From Sphingobium trunci (GTDB lineage: Bacteria; Pseudomonadota; Alphaproteobacteria; Sphingomonadales; Sphingomonadaceae): 64,000 nucleotides of DNA. Made by a program: the position numbers and the translations under genes. A model generated the notes under the pieces. It worked only from the letters and a program-made list of their open reading frames with translations. It searched no databases and was not told the DNA's origin. The number at the start of each line of letters is the position of its first letter. Within the stretch, counting starts at the first letter, position 1. The DNA is taken from contig NZ_JAKUJY010000015.1 of NCBI RefSeq assembly GCF_022664535.1, positions 49,307 to 113,306 on the forward strand. Direction: 5' to 3'. This document shows, piece after piece, positions 47,724 to 56,004 of this stretch.

Positions 47724-50102
47724 TCACAAGTCGAGTCCGAGGCTACGCTCGGGCAGCGGTGGCAGCAGATCGGGGCGATCAGGGTTCAGATCCGGCGGTG
47801 CCTGCGGAGCCGTCGCGGCCGGCGCGGGCGCGGCGCCATCGGGGAGCGGCGGAAGGTCGGTGGGGATTGGCGGCAGGTCGGAGAGATCGACCCCGTCGAT
47901 CGGGCCCGGATCGAACTTCTCGCGGGGTTGAGCGCCCGGTCCCTTTTTCCCGTCGATGTCGAGACGGCCGAGCGTCTCGAGGGAGGAGGTTTTGTTACCC
48001 GGGTTCATGTCGAGCTGCCGGGCGAGCTTTTCCTTGTCGTCCACGATCATGGTGAGTTCGTCGCGCACGCGGGTGACGCCGACGTTGAAGAGGCGCTGGT
48101 TCGAGAGGTTGCGCTCATGGGAAGACATGACGGCAATCGCCTTGTCGGTGGTGATCCCCTGCGCCATGTGCATGTTGAGGCTGTAGGCAAGGTCGAGCCG
48201 AGACAGCATCGGGTCACCGAGGCCGAGCGTCACGAGTGCCTTGTCTGCCGTCTCAACCTTCACGCCATCGGCATCGACGCCGACAACTCGCGCGAGAGCG
48301 GCATTGAGCAAGCCGCGCTCCTTGTCGTTGGCGGTCCAGCGGATACGGTCGCCGTCGCGCAACTGCAGGTCCTTCTTCTGGGAGAGCTGGAGCCGGTCGC
48401 GCTGTTCTGTCGGCGACAGTTTCCGGGGATCGAAACGGATCCGACGGCGACCGTCCGACAACTCGACCTTGCCGTTGGCATGGACTTTCAGAACATCGTA
48501 GCGGCCCGCCTTGATGCCGACGTCCTGGGCACCGTCGCGGCTGACCTCCAGCGTCTGGCCCTGCCGGTAGGTCGGCGCATAGCGCAGCTCCTCCCGGGTC
48601 GTATTGACGCGCTCGTAGACGGTGAGATGGATCGCCTCGCCCTTGACGCTGCCTTCCGCGATCAGCCCGTCCTGGATGCGCTGATTGATGATGGCGCGCG
48701 CATCGCGGCCCGAAGCGAAGACAGCGGTCGCCTCGCGCTCTTGCGCGGAAAGTCCGAGCCACATATCGGCCGCGGCGGCGGCTGGATCGGCAGCCTCGAC
48801 GACGCGGTCCCCCAGTACCTCCAGCGCAGCGCCGGCCTTGCCGATATTGGCGAGCGCGGCGACCGTGCGCAGCTGGTCGGTGCGCTGACGGATATTCTGG
48901 TCCATGCGCGCCACGGTGCCACCGACGACCTGGATCATGGCGAAGGCCTTGCCGGCATCGATCGATGAGAGTTGCTGGCGATCGCCGACCAGCACCAGCT
49001 TGTCGACCCCCAACGCCGCCGTGATCTGGTGGAGCTTGAGCATGTCGTTGCTCGAGACCATCGACGTCTCGTCGACCAGGAGCATGGTGCCGGCGAGCTT
49101 CTCGCGCGCCGTCTCGTAGCGCGGCGTATCGCGCTCGGAAACGAAGCGCTCGTTGGCGAGGACGAAAGAGGCGATCGTCTGCGCCTTGATGCCCGCCCCT
49201 TCGGCAAGGTCCGCCACCATCTTGTTCTGAAATGCGAGGCCGGTGATCGATCGGCTTTCGGCTTGGGCGACCCGGGCGACCGCCTGGAGCATGGTCGACT
49301 TGCCGGCGCCGGCGACGCCCTGGACCGACACGGTCCGATCTGTCGACGACAGGATCATTGTCGCCGCCGCAAGCTGACCCGGGTTGAGCGGCAGAGCAGC
49401 GGCATCCTGCAAGCGCTGTGGCGCGTCTGTTGCCGCCACGATCGGCTCGGCTTTCCCTTTGCCTTCTTCGACAGCACCGAGGATCTTTTCCTCGGTGCGC
49501 AACGCTTCCTGCGTGGTGACCATGCGACCCGTCCGATCCGCGGCGGTCGCGACGCCCGGGATGAGCTGACGGTTCTGCACCAGCCGGTCGATCCGCTTCT
49601 CGATCATGTCGACGGTGACGCCCTTGACGCCAAGATCGAGCGCGGTCTTGCTCAGCAGGTTGACGGGCCAGGCGGCTTCGCGTTCGGAGAGCATGCGCAC
49701 GGCGGAGGCGACCGCAAGCTGCGCGCGCGCTTCCGCCGGCGACTTGACCGCCCGGGCGAGCGCATTGTCCACCAGCGGATCCTGGGGACGAAGAAGCGCA
49801 CCCAGTGTCTGGCGGGCGCCGTCGACGGCATCGACGATGGCGCGGTAGCCGCGCTCCAGGGCGCTTTCCGGAGCCGCCAGCCCGGCGCGCGCCTCGGCCG
49901 CCGCCCGCAGGTCCTTGCCGTCGAAGCCGTGGGCCGCAGCCTGGTCGATCCAGCCCTGCTTGAGTGCCGCGCGATCCTCGACATCGAGCTTGGGATCGCG
50001 CGAGCGCTTGGTGATTTCGCGCAGGCCCTCGGGCGACTTGATACCCAGCCGCGCCGCATGATCGAGGATCTCTTCACGGCGCTGACTGAACTCGCCGATC
50101 AC
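47724..50102 (-). CDS. TraA/TraI-type (MobF) relaxase-helicase lacking the relaxase domain
   Basis: This 792-residue protein is the helicase part of a MobF conjugative relaxase: SF1 Walker A GVAGAGKST (262-270), Walker B LLVDETSM, further motifs GDRQQLSSIDAG and LNMHMAQGITTDKA, and a Pro-rich tail. The N-terminal relaxase domain with its Tyr and three-His site is absent. In-frame family sequence (GFLRAGLERIGYQLHLKGKH) continues upstream to about 50215 and then stops inside the next gene, so a deletion removed roughly the first 200 residues. The start given is GTG 50102. Without the nicking domain it cannot start transfer of its own plasmid; it may be non-functional. Confidence 0.85.
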   Translation of the reverse strand: MIGEFSQRREEILDHAARLGIKSPEGLREITKRSRDPKLDVEDRAALKQGWIDQAAAHGFDGKDLRAAAEARAGLAAPESALERGYRAIVDAVDGARQTLGALLRPQDPLVDNALARAVKSPAEARAQLAVASAVRMLSEREAAWPVNLLSKTALDLGVKGVTVDMIEKRIDRLVQNRQLIPGVATAADRTGRMVTTQEALRTEEKILGAVEEGKGKAEPIVAATDAPQRLQDAAALPLNPGQLAAATMILSSTDRTVSVQGVAGAGKSTMLQAVARVAQAESRSITGLAFQNKMVADLAEGAGIKAQTIASFVLANERFVSERDTPRYETAREKLAGTMLLVDETSMVSSNDMLKLHQITAALGVDKLVLVGDRQQLSSIDAGKAFAMIQVVGGTVARMDQNIRQRTDQLRTVAALANIGKAGAALEVLGDRVVEAADPAAAAADMWLGLSAQEREATAVFASGRDARAIINQRIQDGLIAEGSVKGEAIHLTVYERVNTTREELRYAPTYRQGQTLEVSRDGAQDVGIKAGRYDVLKVHANGKVELSDGRRRIRFDPRKLSPTEQRDRLQLSQKKDLQLRDGDRIRWTANDKERGLLNAALARVVGVDADGVKVETADKALVTLGLGDPMLSRLDLAYSLNMHMAQGITTDKAIAVMSSHERNLSNQRLFNVGVTRVRDELTMIVDDKEKLARQLDMNPGNKTSSLETLGRLDIDGKKGPGAQPREKFDPGPIDGVDLSDLPPIPTDLPPLPDGAAPAPAATAPQAPPDLNPDRPDLLPPLPERSLGLDL

Positions 50103-50593
50103 AGCCTTGGGGACGCCCGATATCTCGAACGTGCCGTGCTTGCCTTTGAGGTGCAGCTGATAGCCGATCCGCTCGAGCCCGGCGCGCAGGAAGCCCGGGT
50201 CGCCAAAAGCGCGCCGGTGACGATGTCGTCGATCCGGTCCCGATCGACGGTCGGCGCAGCGCCGTCCTCATAGCGAACCGGCGGTGCGAACCCGGCCTCG
50301 ACCCAGCTTTCGAGGCCGTCCTGCGCGGCCTCGGTATAGGCGGAAACCGTGGGACTTCGCCGATAGGCAGCCGCATCGCCCTTGAGGCCAAGCGAATAGT
50401 AGACACCGAAGTCGTGCCGGTTGGTGACCGACACGAGCGTGCAGCCATCGGGCGGCGGTCCGAAACGGGCAATGATGGCGGCGCGGTAGGCGGCGACTTC
50501 GAGCCGGTTCAGCCGCTCGAAATCGGGCGTGTGCCCAAGCTGGGCGCAGTCCTCGTTGGCGGGGGCACCGCCGAGGTCGATGATGTCGGACAT
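50099..50593 (-). CDS. Plasmid hypothetical protein fused out of frame to relaxase sequence
   Basis: The first about 130 residues (MSDIIDLGGAPANEDCAQLG, RFGPPPDGCTLVSVTNRHDF, TEAAQDGLESWVEAGFAPP, DRDRIDDIVTGAL) look like a coherent small plasmid protein of unknown function. The last about 32 residues (ATRASCAPGSSGSAISCTSK) are the relaxase coding sequence read in the wrong frame. The native C-terminus is therefore lost at a junction near 50215. A 167-bp gap separates it from the divergent antitoxin. Confidence 0.6.
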   Translation of the reverse strand: MSDIIDLGGAPANEDCAQLGHTPDFERLNRLEVAAYRAAIIARFGPPPDGCTLVSVTNRHDFGVYYSLGLKGDAAAYRRSPTVSAYTEAAQDGLESWVEAGFAPPVRYEDGAAPTVDRDRIDDIVTGALLATRASCAPGSSGSAISCTSKASTARSRYRASPRL

Positions 50594-50698
50594 GATTGTC
50601 TCCCGTCACGATTGGACAGGAGCCACGCCCCCCTCCTCTCTACGGCCGCAGGCCGGTCGGGCGGGGATTGAAGCTGACAGGAAAACTGGTGGGCAAAC

Positions 50699-50727
50699 TT
50701 GAAGACTTGGACCAAGTACGGTATGTT
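50699..50727 (+). promoter_or_regulatory. Promoter with palindromic operator for the toxin-antitoxin pair
   Basis: TTGAAG (50699-50704) and TATGTT (50722-50727) are separated by 17 bp. In that spacer lies the perfect palindrome ACTTGG-A-CCAAGT (50705-50717). A binding site between -35 and -10 fits autoregulation by the antitoxin that starts at 50760. Confidence 0.5.
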
Positions 50728-50759
50728 GAACGAAATCGGATTTTGTTGGACAAGAGGCA

Positions 50760-51107
50760 ATGGCTAAGAATAGCGGAGCGCGCCGTACTGACGGCGGGAA
50801 ACACCAAGGCGGCTGGTCGGGCAAGCGCAGTGTCGGGACAGGCCATATCCTGACGGTTCATGGTACCCAAGTCGAAGCCGTGATGGCCGCCGCGCAGCGG
50901 TCGGGCCTGCTACATGAGAAGAGCGGCCGGATCGGCGGCCGGGTTAGCACTGCTCTCGTCGAAAAGGCGAAGGCTCGAACCGGCATCGAGACGGACACCG
51001 ATCTGATCGAGTTCGCCCTCGCCAACATCGCTCTTGAGGACAAGTTCGCCGAGAAATTCAAGGCTGCGCGCGGCAAGGTGGATCCGGATCTGAAGCTCGG
51101 CTTCTAA
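50760..51107 (+). CDS. Probable antitoxin of a PIN-domain toxin system
   Basis: This 115-residue basic protein is followed one base after its stop by a PIN-domain gene, the standard order of type II toxin-antitoxin pairs. A basic N-terminus (ARRTDGGKHQGGWSGKR) precedes VHGTQVEAVMAAAQRSGLL and a C-terminal helical part (LIEFALANIALEDKFAEKFK) that probably neutralises the toxin. It matches no antitoxin family I can name with certainty. RBS AGAGG at 50753-50757 and the palindrome in the promoter fit autoregulation. Confidence 0.7.
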   Translation: MAKNSGARRTDGGKHQGGWSGKRSVGTGHILTVHGTQVEAVMAAAQRSGLLHEKSGRIGGRVSTALVEKAKARTGIETDTDLIEFALANIALEDKFAEKFKAARGKVDPDLKLGF

Positions 51108-51108
51108 T

Positions 51109-51675
51109 ATGGCGGGCTTCGATGTTTCAGCAGCGATGCGCTGGGCGCGTTTCGACCCGCGCCGTACCTTGGCGCGGCGGCCAGACGACATCCTCCCGTT
51201 CGCGGAGCAGGATGAACTGGGCGGACAAGCGCTGCTGCTCGACACATGTGTCTATATCGATCAGATGCAGGGTCGCGCCCCGACACTGGTTGAGCAGCTC
51301 GTCGACGGACGGCAAGTCAACCATTCGACCGTGGCTGTTCAAGAGCTGATGCATACAGTCGGCGTGCTCGATCCGGGTGATCCCCGCACGGCTGGCGTGG
51401 TGCAAGTGATCAGGGCGCAAATCGAGGCCATGCCTGATCACCGCGTCTTCACACCCGACGCGGAAGTGCTCGGGCGCGCAGCTCTTCTCAGCGGCGTTCT
51501 GTCGCGCATACAGGGTTACGCACGGGACGCACGGCTCAAGGCGCTGCACGACTGCGTACTTTTCCTTCAGGCGCAGAAACTCGGTTTCACGGTGCTGACC
51601 GCGAACATCGCTGACTTCGACTACCTGCTGCAGCTTGTGCCGACCGGTCGCGTTCTGCTCTATAGGGCTAGCTGA
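51109..51675 (+). CDS. PIN-domain toxin (VapC-like ribonuclease)
   Basis: This 188-residue protein has PIN-domain acids: Asp45 in LLLDTCVYID, Glu79 in VQELMHT, Asp148 in LHDCVLFLQAQ and Asp169/171 in TANIADFDYL. PIN toxins cleave tRNA or rRNA in a Mg-dependent way. It carries an extra N-terminal stretch of about 40 residues compared with short VapC proteins. Co-transcribed with the antitoxin; the pair probably stabilises the plasmid. A hairpin follows at 51720-51743. Confidence 0.8.
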   Translation: MAGFDVSAAMRWARFDPRRTLARRPDDILPFAEQDELGGQALLLDTCVYIDQMQGRAPTLVEQLVDGRQVNHSTVAVQELMHTVGVLDPGDPRTAGVVQVIRAQIEAMPDHRVFTPDAEVLGRAALLSGVLSRIQGYARDARLKALHDCVLFLQAQKLGFTVLTANIADFDYLLQLVPTGRVLLYRAS

Positions 51676-51719
51676 GGGTCGGAGAGGCAGGGCCTGGCCT
51701 GAGGCGGTGAAGCAAAATA

Positions 51720-51743
51720 GCCCCCGCTCGTTAGAGCGAGGGC
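51720..51743 (-). terminator. Terminator hairpin between convergent units
   Basis: GCCCCCGCTC-GTTA-GAGCGAGGGC forms a 10-bp stem with one mismatch. On the minus strand it is followed by TATTTT, so it best fits the end of the long minus-strand plasmid operon whose last gene stops at 51772. It may also stop the plus-strand toxin transcript. Confidence 0.7.
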
Positions 51744-51771
51744 CTGGGTGATTCACGAGAGTCGCGCAGCG

Positions 51772-52236
51772 TTAGCCACCAAAGGCATGTTCGGCGGAGG
51801 ACTGACCGAGGCCGGCCTCGGTGCCCTGGGTGGCGGGGCCGGCGGTCTCGTCGGCGCCGGGCAGCGGCGGCAGGCCCTCGTCGGCCTTGGGCGCCATCTC
51901 CGCGGCGAGATCGCGGCGACGCGTCGGGCGCGACCAGACGACGTTGTAGCTGCCGTCCTCCTGGCGGAACGCCGACACGTAGAGCGGCGCGGCCAGGCTC
52001 GGATCCTCGATCTTGCCGTTGAGGAACGCCTCGCCCGTGCCGTTCGAGAACAGCTCGAACAGCGCGCCCACCTGCACCCACGCCCGCGACGCCGACAGCG
52101 CCAGAACCTCGAACTTGGGCGCCTTGGGATTGGCCGAGTGCACCTCGCGCAGCGCAACCGTCATGGCGATCGCCAGCGTCGCGATCTTGCCGACGAAAAT
52201 GCCGGCGTCATTCTGCTTGATCGAACCGATGTTCAT
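51772..52236 (-). CDS. DUF736 family protein
   Basis: This 154-residue protein begins MNIGSIKQNDAGIFVGKIAT and contains WVQVGALFELFSNGTGEAFL and YVSAFRQEDGSYNVVWSRP, typical of the DUF736 proteins found on alphaproteobacterial plasmids. The C-terminal about 45 residues are low-complexity (PLPGADETAGPATQG). ATG 52236 follows GGAG; the upstream frame to 52332 lacks homology. Function unknown. Last gene of the minus-strand plasmid block. Confidence 0.85.
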   Translation of the reverse strand: MNIGSIKQNDAGIFVGKIATLAIAMTVALREVHSANPKAPKFEVLALSASRAWVQVGALFELFSNGTGEAFLNGKIEDPSLAAPLYVSAFRQEDGSYNVVWSRPTRRRDLAAEMAPKADEGLPPLPGADETAGPATQGTEAGLGQSSAEHAFGG

Positions 52237-52389
52237 GGGAAAGTCTCCTGAAAGCGGTCTCGAACACCGTGTCCGAGCCACCTTCATGCCTCCCACTCCC
52301 CTCCTCGGCCGTTCGGCCGAGCAGGCGCGCAAGCGCCCATCCGAGCGCCGCCAAAGCGGCCTCGGGACGAAACGCGTTGGGCGCTTGTG

Positions 52390-52716
52390 TTAGTTTATCG
52401 AGCCGAAGAGACGCCTCTTGGCCTCTGCCTGATGCAGGCCGTCCTTGACGCCGACCGTGGCGTTCATGGCCGCCGCGAGATCGGCAGCCAGCGTCTCGGG
52501 AATGTCGGCATAGGCTTCGACCACCCCGATAGCGACCTCTGGGCTCGGCAGCTCGCCCGGCTCGGTGCCAAGCCAGATCGTCGCCTCGCCCTCTTCGGGT
52601 TCCTCATCGGTCGGCGTGAATATCTGGGCGAAGAAGGTCTGAAGGGGTCTGTCCCATCCAACCACCGCCTTGATGACCCCGTTCCCCGGTCTCGGTTTGA
52701 GTTCGTAGCGGCTCAT
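52390..52716 (-). CDS. Plasmid-encoded hypothetical protein
   Basis: This 108-residue acidic protein (MSRYELKPRPGNGVIKAVVG, QTFFAQIFTPTDEEPEEGEA, IWLGTEPGE) matches no function I know. It has no membrane segment. The start overlaps the stop of the small amber-containing gene upstream by ATGA, and DUF736 follows 150 bp later. It is probably part of the PRTRC-linked plasmid operon. Confidence 0.65.
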   Translation of the reverse strand: MSRYELKPRPGNGVIKAVVGWDRPLQTFFAQIFTPTDEEPEEGEATIWLGTEPGELPSPEVAIGVVEAYADIPETLAADLAAAMNATVGVKDGLHQAEAKRRLFGSIN

Positions 52717-52907
52717 GTCTGGCTCCGACGCATGCGATGATCGACGTGGCGGGCCGCACCTTCGGCGCTGCGCAGCGCCTTGCGGACCGCGGCGGCGGCG
52801 CGCGGGGCGCCGCTCTAGGCCAGAAGGTGCCGCGCGCTGCGAAGCTGGTCAATCGCCTCCCGCACGGCGTCGCGGTCTGCCGGCCTCGCGGCTCTGATAG
52901 GTCGCAT
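52713..52907 (-). pseudogene. Small plasmid gene (65 codons) with in-frame amber codon
   Basis: The frame starts MRPIRAARPADRDAVREAID and reads on through TAG (52815-52817, codon 31) into SGAPRAAAAVRKALRSAEGA and a basic tail, ending at a TGA that overlaps the next start by 4 bp (ATGA). The coding pattern is the same on both sides of the TAG, so this looks like one small helical protein interrupted by a single change (for example CAG to TAG). It may be a pseudogene, a suppressed stop or a sequence error. A 30-residue product would otherwise be made. Function unknown. Confidence 0.55.
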
Positions 52908-52930
52908 GGGATTGGTCCCTTCGAGATTGA

Positions 52931-54592
52931 TCAGGATGCCGGCGACGCCGGGACGGTCTCGATGCGGACATCGATGGTGTTCCTGCCGATGATCGCGGAG
53001 AACTGGCGCCCCTCGGGAACGAACCATTGGGCGCGGTAGGCGATGATCGCCCGGAGCCGCTCCACCAGCGCCGCGTCGTCTCCAAGCAACAGGCGGGTGG
53101 CCGTTTCTCTGGCATCGAGCAGGAAGCGATCGTTCTGCGTCTCCCAGCTATCGGCGTCGCGATCGTCGCTCGCGCAGAAGCATGAAGCCTCGAGCAGGTC
53201 GACCAGCTCGTCCGGGGATACCGCGTCGCGCGCGGCGAGAAGGACGTTCGTTTCCTCGAAACCCCAATGATGCGCGTCGTCATACTCGATGACGACGGGA
53301 GCGGCGACGGTCAGCGTCTCGGGTCTGGCGCCCCCGATCTCGACCACGAGATCGAGGCGGTCGACCGTCCCGCTTTCGAGCCCGGACAGGGTCTCGCTGT
53401 CGAACAGATGGGGCGCGCCGTCGCGTTCGATCTCGAATTTGAGCGCCGTGATGCGGGGAAGAGCATCGTACCAGCCATATCCCGCCATCGTGTCGTCCGG
53501 ATCCGCGAGGGAGCCTTCGAGGCGGCCGTCGCGGGCGAGCGCGAATGCCGCGCATTGTTCGAGCGGCGCGCCGAAATGCTCCTTGAGGACGAGATTGTCC
53601 GCCGGTATCAGGCCGGAACCCTCGCGTCCGCTGTTGAGATCGGCGGTCGCCGGGGTCCAGCCGCGCAGGAGAGCCGTCGCCTCGGGGAGATCGATGCCGA
53701 GATTCCGGGCCTCGGTCCATTGAGCGAAGGACAGGCGGTGGCTGCCGAGCGACGCGATGTGGCGGAAGATGGTCTTGCGGACCGTTTCGCGGAGTGCTTC
53801 AAGCGCGGCGCTTTCGACCATTTCGGTCCGGGCTGGGAGCACAAGCTGCAGCGCCGGAGAATCGATGATGTCGACGCGTGCCCACCAGCTGCGATCCTTC
53901 TCGTCGATCGAGGGCAGGAGGCAGGGAACGGTGAGGCCGTGGAAGTTGATGCGTGGCTGACAGTGGGCGCCGCGTGTTCCGTTGTAGATGCCGATGCGCA
54001 CGCCGTCGGTCTCAACCGTGACCAGGGCGTCGGCGAGCCAGTCCGATTGGGCAAGCGGCGCGCCCTTGAAGCGGATCGGCGTCGGACAATAGCGCGCAGC
54101 CGCGTTCGCGCTGGCCTCCAGGGATTTCGCCCAGTCATCCTGAAGTGGGAGACGGATCTCGCTGCCGAAGCGATGATCCCAGCGATAAACCGGGATGGGA
54201 CCGCCCGTTTCCCAGTCGCCGGCCGCGATCGAGATCCGCCAGGCGTCGCCGCCGGCGCGCGGACGGGACCGGATTTCGACATGGCGCCCGGCAAGGCTGA
54301 ACACGCCCATGCCGGCAGGATCTTCGCGGGCCGCGATATCCTCATCCCATCCCGAGCGCCCGAGCGCGAGGATGACCGCGGGATCGGCGATCCCCGCGCC
54401 GTCGTCGGCGATGACGAGCCACTGCCGATCGTCGGCTTCGGCGACATCGAGGTCGATGGTCCTCGCGCCGGCCCGGCGTGCATTCTGGATGAGCTCGGTC
54501 AGTATGGAACCGAGCGTATTATTGAACAGCCTCGTCACCTTGGTGATCGCGGCGGGATCGACCTGACTGTGGACGACGGTGGGAAGGGGCAT
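52931..54592 (-). CDS. GHKL-fold ATPase of unknown function
   Basis: This 553-residue protein has a GHKL (Hsp90/MutL/histidine-kinase) ATP-binding domain at its N-terminus: LGSILTELIQNARRAGA (Glu33 and Asn37, the N-box), IADDGAGIADP (63-68) and DPAGMGVFSLAG (94-96). The rest, about 400 residues, has no domain I recognise and no His-kinase or membrane part. GGAG precedes ATG 54592, which is preferred over the upstream extension. It lies directly downstream of the PRTRC cassette in the same direction. It may be a plasmid-encoded chaperone-like, remodelling or defence ATPase; function not known. Confidence 0.8.
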   Translation of the reverse strand: MPLPTVVHSQVDPAAITKVTRLFNNTLGSILTELIQNARRAGARTIDLDVAEADDRQWLVIADDGAGIADPAVILALGRSGWDEDIAAREDPAGMGVFSLAGRHVEIRSRPRAGGDAWRISIAAGDWETGGPIPVYRWDHRFGSEIRLPLQDDWAKSLEASANAAARYCPTPIRFKGAPLAQSDWLADALVTVETDGVRIGIYNGTRGAHCQPRINFHGLTVPCLLPSIDEKDRSWWARVDIIDSPALQLVLPARTEMVESAALEALRETVRKTIFRHIASLGSHRLSFAQWTEARNLGIDLPEATALLRGWTPATADLNSGREGSGLIPADNLVLKEHFGAPLEQCAAFALARDGRLEGSLADPDDTMAGYGWYDALPRITALKFEIERDGAPHLFDSETLSGLESGTVDRLDLVVEIGGARPETLTVAAPVVIEYDDAHHWGFEETNVLLAARDAVSPDELVDLLEASCFCASDDRDADSWETQNDRFLLDARETATRLLLGDDAALVERLRAIIAYRAQWFVPEGRQFSAIIGRNTIDVRIETVPASPAS

Positions 54593-54686
54593 CGGGGTCT
54601 CCTCGGCAAGAGCGAATGGCCCCCCTCCCCGCCCTTCTCTCCTTTCGCTTAGGACTGCGCGTCCACGGGCGGCGGTCGCGCGGCTG

Positions 54687-55166
54687 TCAGGCGCAGCGGC
54701 GCTCCTTTTCGGCCGGGGTTTCGATGTGGACATAGCGCTTGCCGGCCCGGCGGCGCTTGCGGATGCGACCATCGACGAAGGCGTCGGCCCAGCGGCCGGC
54801 TTCGTCCACGCGGGCGGCGATGGCGCATTCGTCGGCCTGCTTGAACATCGTGTAGGCCAGCGCGTATTGCGCGCGCTCCGGCAGGCCGAGCAGTGTCGCG
54901 GTGATCGGCAGGGCGCTCTCGTAGAATTCGAGGATATGGCGGCCCCCGCCGTGGTGCATCATGATGGCAAGGAGGCCCTTGTTTCCGGGACCGGTCGGCC
55001 GCGCGATCTGGATGTCATGCGACCCGTAGCTTACCCCGACCTGGGACGCCCCGCCCTCGCCGCGATGGAAGACGCGGTCCTCGCGGTTCGCCAGGGGATG
55101 GGCGAGAACCTCATAGCCATCGAAGCTGTCGACGCGGCGGATGCGGTTATGTCCGATGACGGTCAT
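54687..55166 (-). CDS. Hypothetical protein in the PRTRC neighbourhood
   Basis: This 159-residue protein (MTVIGHNRIRRVDSFDGYEV, GLLAIMMHHGGGRHILEFYE, TMFKQADECAIAARVDEAGR) matches nothing I can name. The last 30 residues are very basic, which would fit nucleic-acid binding. It lies between the ThiF-like gene and the GHKL ATPase on the same strand; GAGGAG precedes the ATG. Confidence 0.65.
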   Translation of the reverse strand: MTVIGHNRIRRVDSFDGYEVLAHPLANREDRVFHRGEGGASQVGVSYGSHDIQIARPTGPGNKGLLAIMMHHGGGRHILEFYESALPITATLLGLPERAQYALAYTMFKQADECAIAARVDEAGRWADAFVDGRIRKRRRAGKRYVHIETPAEKERRCA

Positions 55167-55245
55167 GACAAAATCTCCTCATGCCCCGGGCGCAGGCCAC
55201 CGGGGTTGGACGGGCACGGAAAGTGGTGGAGTGGCGGGCCGGGCT

Positions 55246-56004
55246 TCAGTCGCCGCGCGGCAAAGGGATTGGGACGGCCAGGCCACTGGCAAGGTTGATG
55301 AAAGCGCCGGCGTGCCCGATCGACCCGCGGCCGAGAAGGTCGAACAGCAGTGCGAGCGCGTGGCTTGCCAGCACCCGGTTGACGAACAGGGACTGACGTT
55401 CGAGCGCCTCGGCGACCGAGCAGGACGGGGCATCGTCCTCGGCCAGGGTTTCGTCGGCCAGCTCCGGAAAGGCCTCAAGGACGGTCGGCAGGCGCGCCTT
55501 GACGTTGCCCTTCGGGCGGCATGGGCAACCGATCAGATATTGTCCGTCGCCGGCGCGATTGCCGAGGTCCATCCAATAAGTCGGCACGACCCTGCCGTCG
55601 CTAAGCGCCGCGCCGAGCGCCCGGCGCGCCGAAGCCGTGTCGACGCACGTGATGAGGATGTCGGTCCCTTCCGTATCGACGGCATCGGGCGCTCGGCCAT
55701 GAACGGCTTTCCAGCCCAAGCCGTGGGCAAGGTTGATCCGCTCGGTGAGCGTGCGCGCCTTGGAGTTGCCGAGATCGCAGCGATAGAAGGGCTGGCGACC
55801 GAGATTGGCCTCGGTCACGATGTCGTCGTCGACCACCGTGACCGCGAGCGAACGCGAGGAGATCGCGCGGAGAGCCGTGTCGAGCGAGGCAAGGCCCATC
55901 AGCATCTGGGCGCCGTTTCCACCGCATCCCACGAGGAGGATGCGGATCTCGCGATTGTCGAGGGCGGCGGGAAGGAAGTGGCGCTGGGGCTTGTCAGGCT
56001 GCAT
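55246..56004 (-). CDS. PRTRC system ThiF family protein (E1-like)
   Basis: This 252-residue protein is a ThiF/E1-like adenylating enzyme. The nucleotide loop ILLVGCGGNGAQ (23-33), VVDDDIVTEANLGRQPF (Asp61, Arg70), Lys82 and CVDTASARRAL (Asp122) match the E1 active site. SCSVAEALERQSLFVNR holds Cys195, a candidate thioester cysteine. Members adenylate the C-terminus of a ubiquitin-like protein. It overlaps the PRTRC A frame by 106 bp. With the A, B and C proteins it could activate and transfer the small protein C, though PRTRC function is experimentally unknown to me. Confidence 0.92.
   Translation of the reverse strand: MQPDKPQRHFLPAALDNREIRILLVGCGGNGAQMLMGLASLDTALRAISSRSLAVTVVDDDIVTEANLGRQPFYRCDLGNSKARTLTERINLAHGLGWKAVHGRAPDAVDTEGTDILITCVDTASARRALGAALSDGRVVPTYWMDLGNRAGDGQYLIGCPCRPKGNVKARLPTVLEAFPELADETLAEDDAPSCSVAEALERQSLFVNRVLASHALALLFDLLGRGSIGHAGAFINLASGLAVPIPLPRGD

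Noticed and set aside
47135..48968. Plus-strand frames of 306 and 455 codons over the relaxase 3' end
   Set aside because: They run antisense to a clear helicase and show no family pattern.
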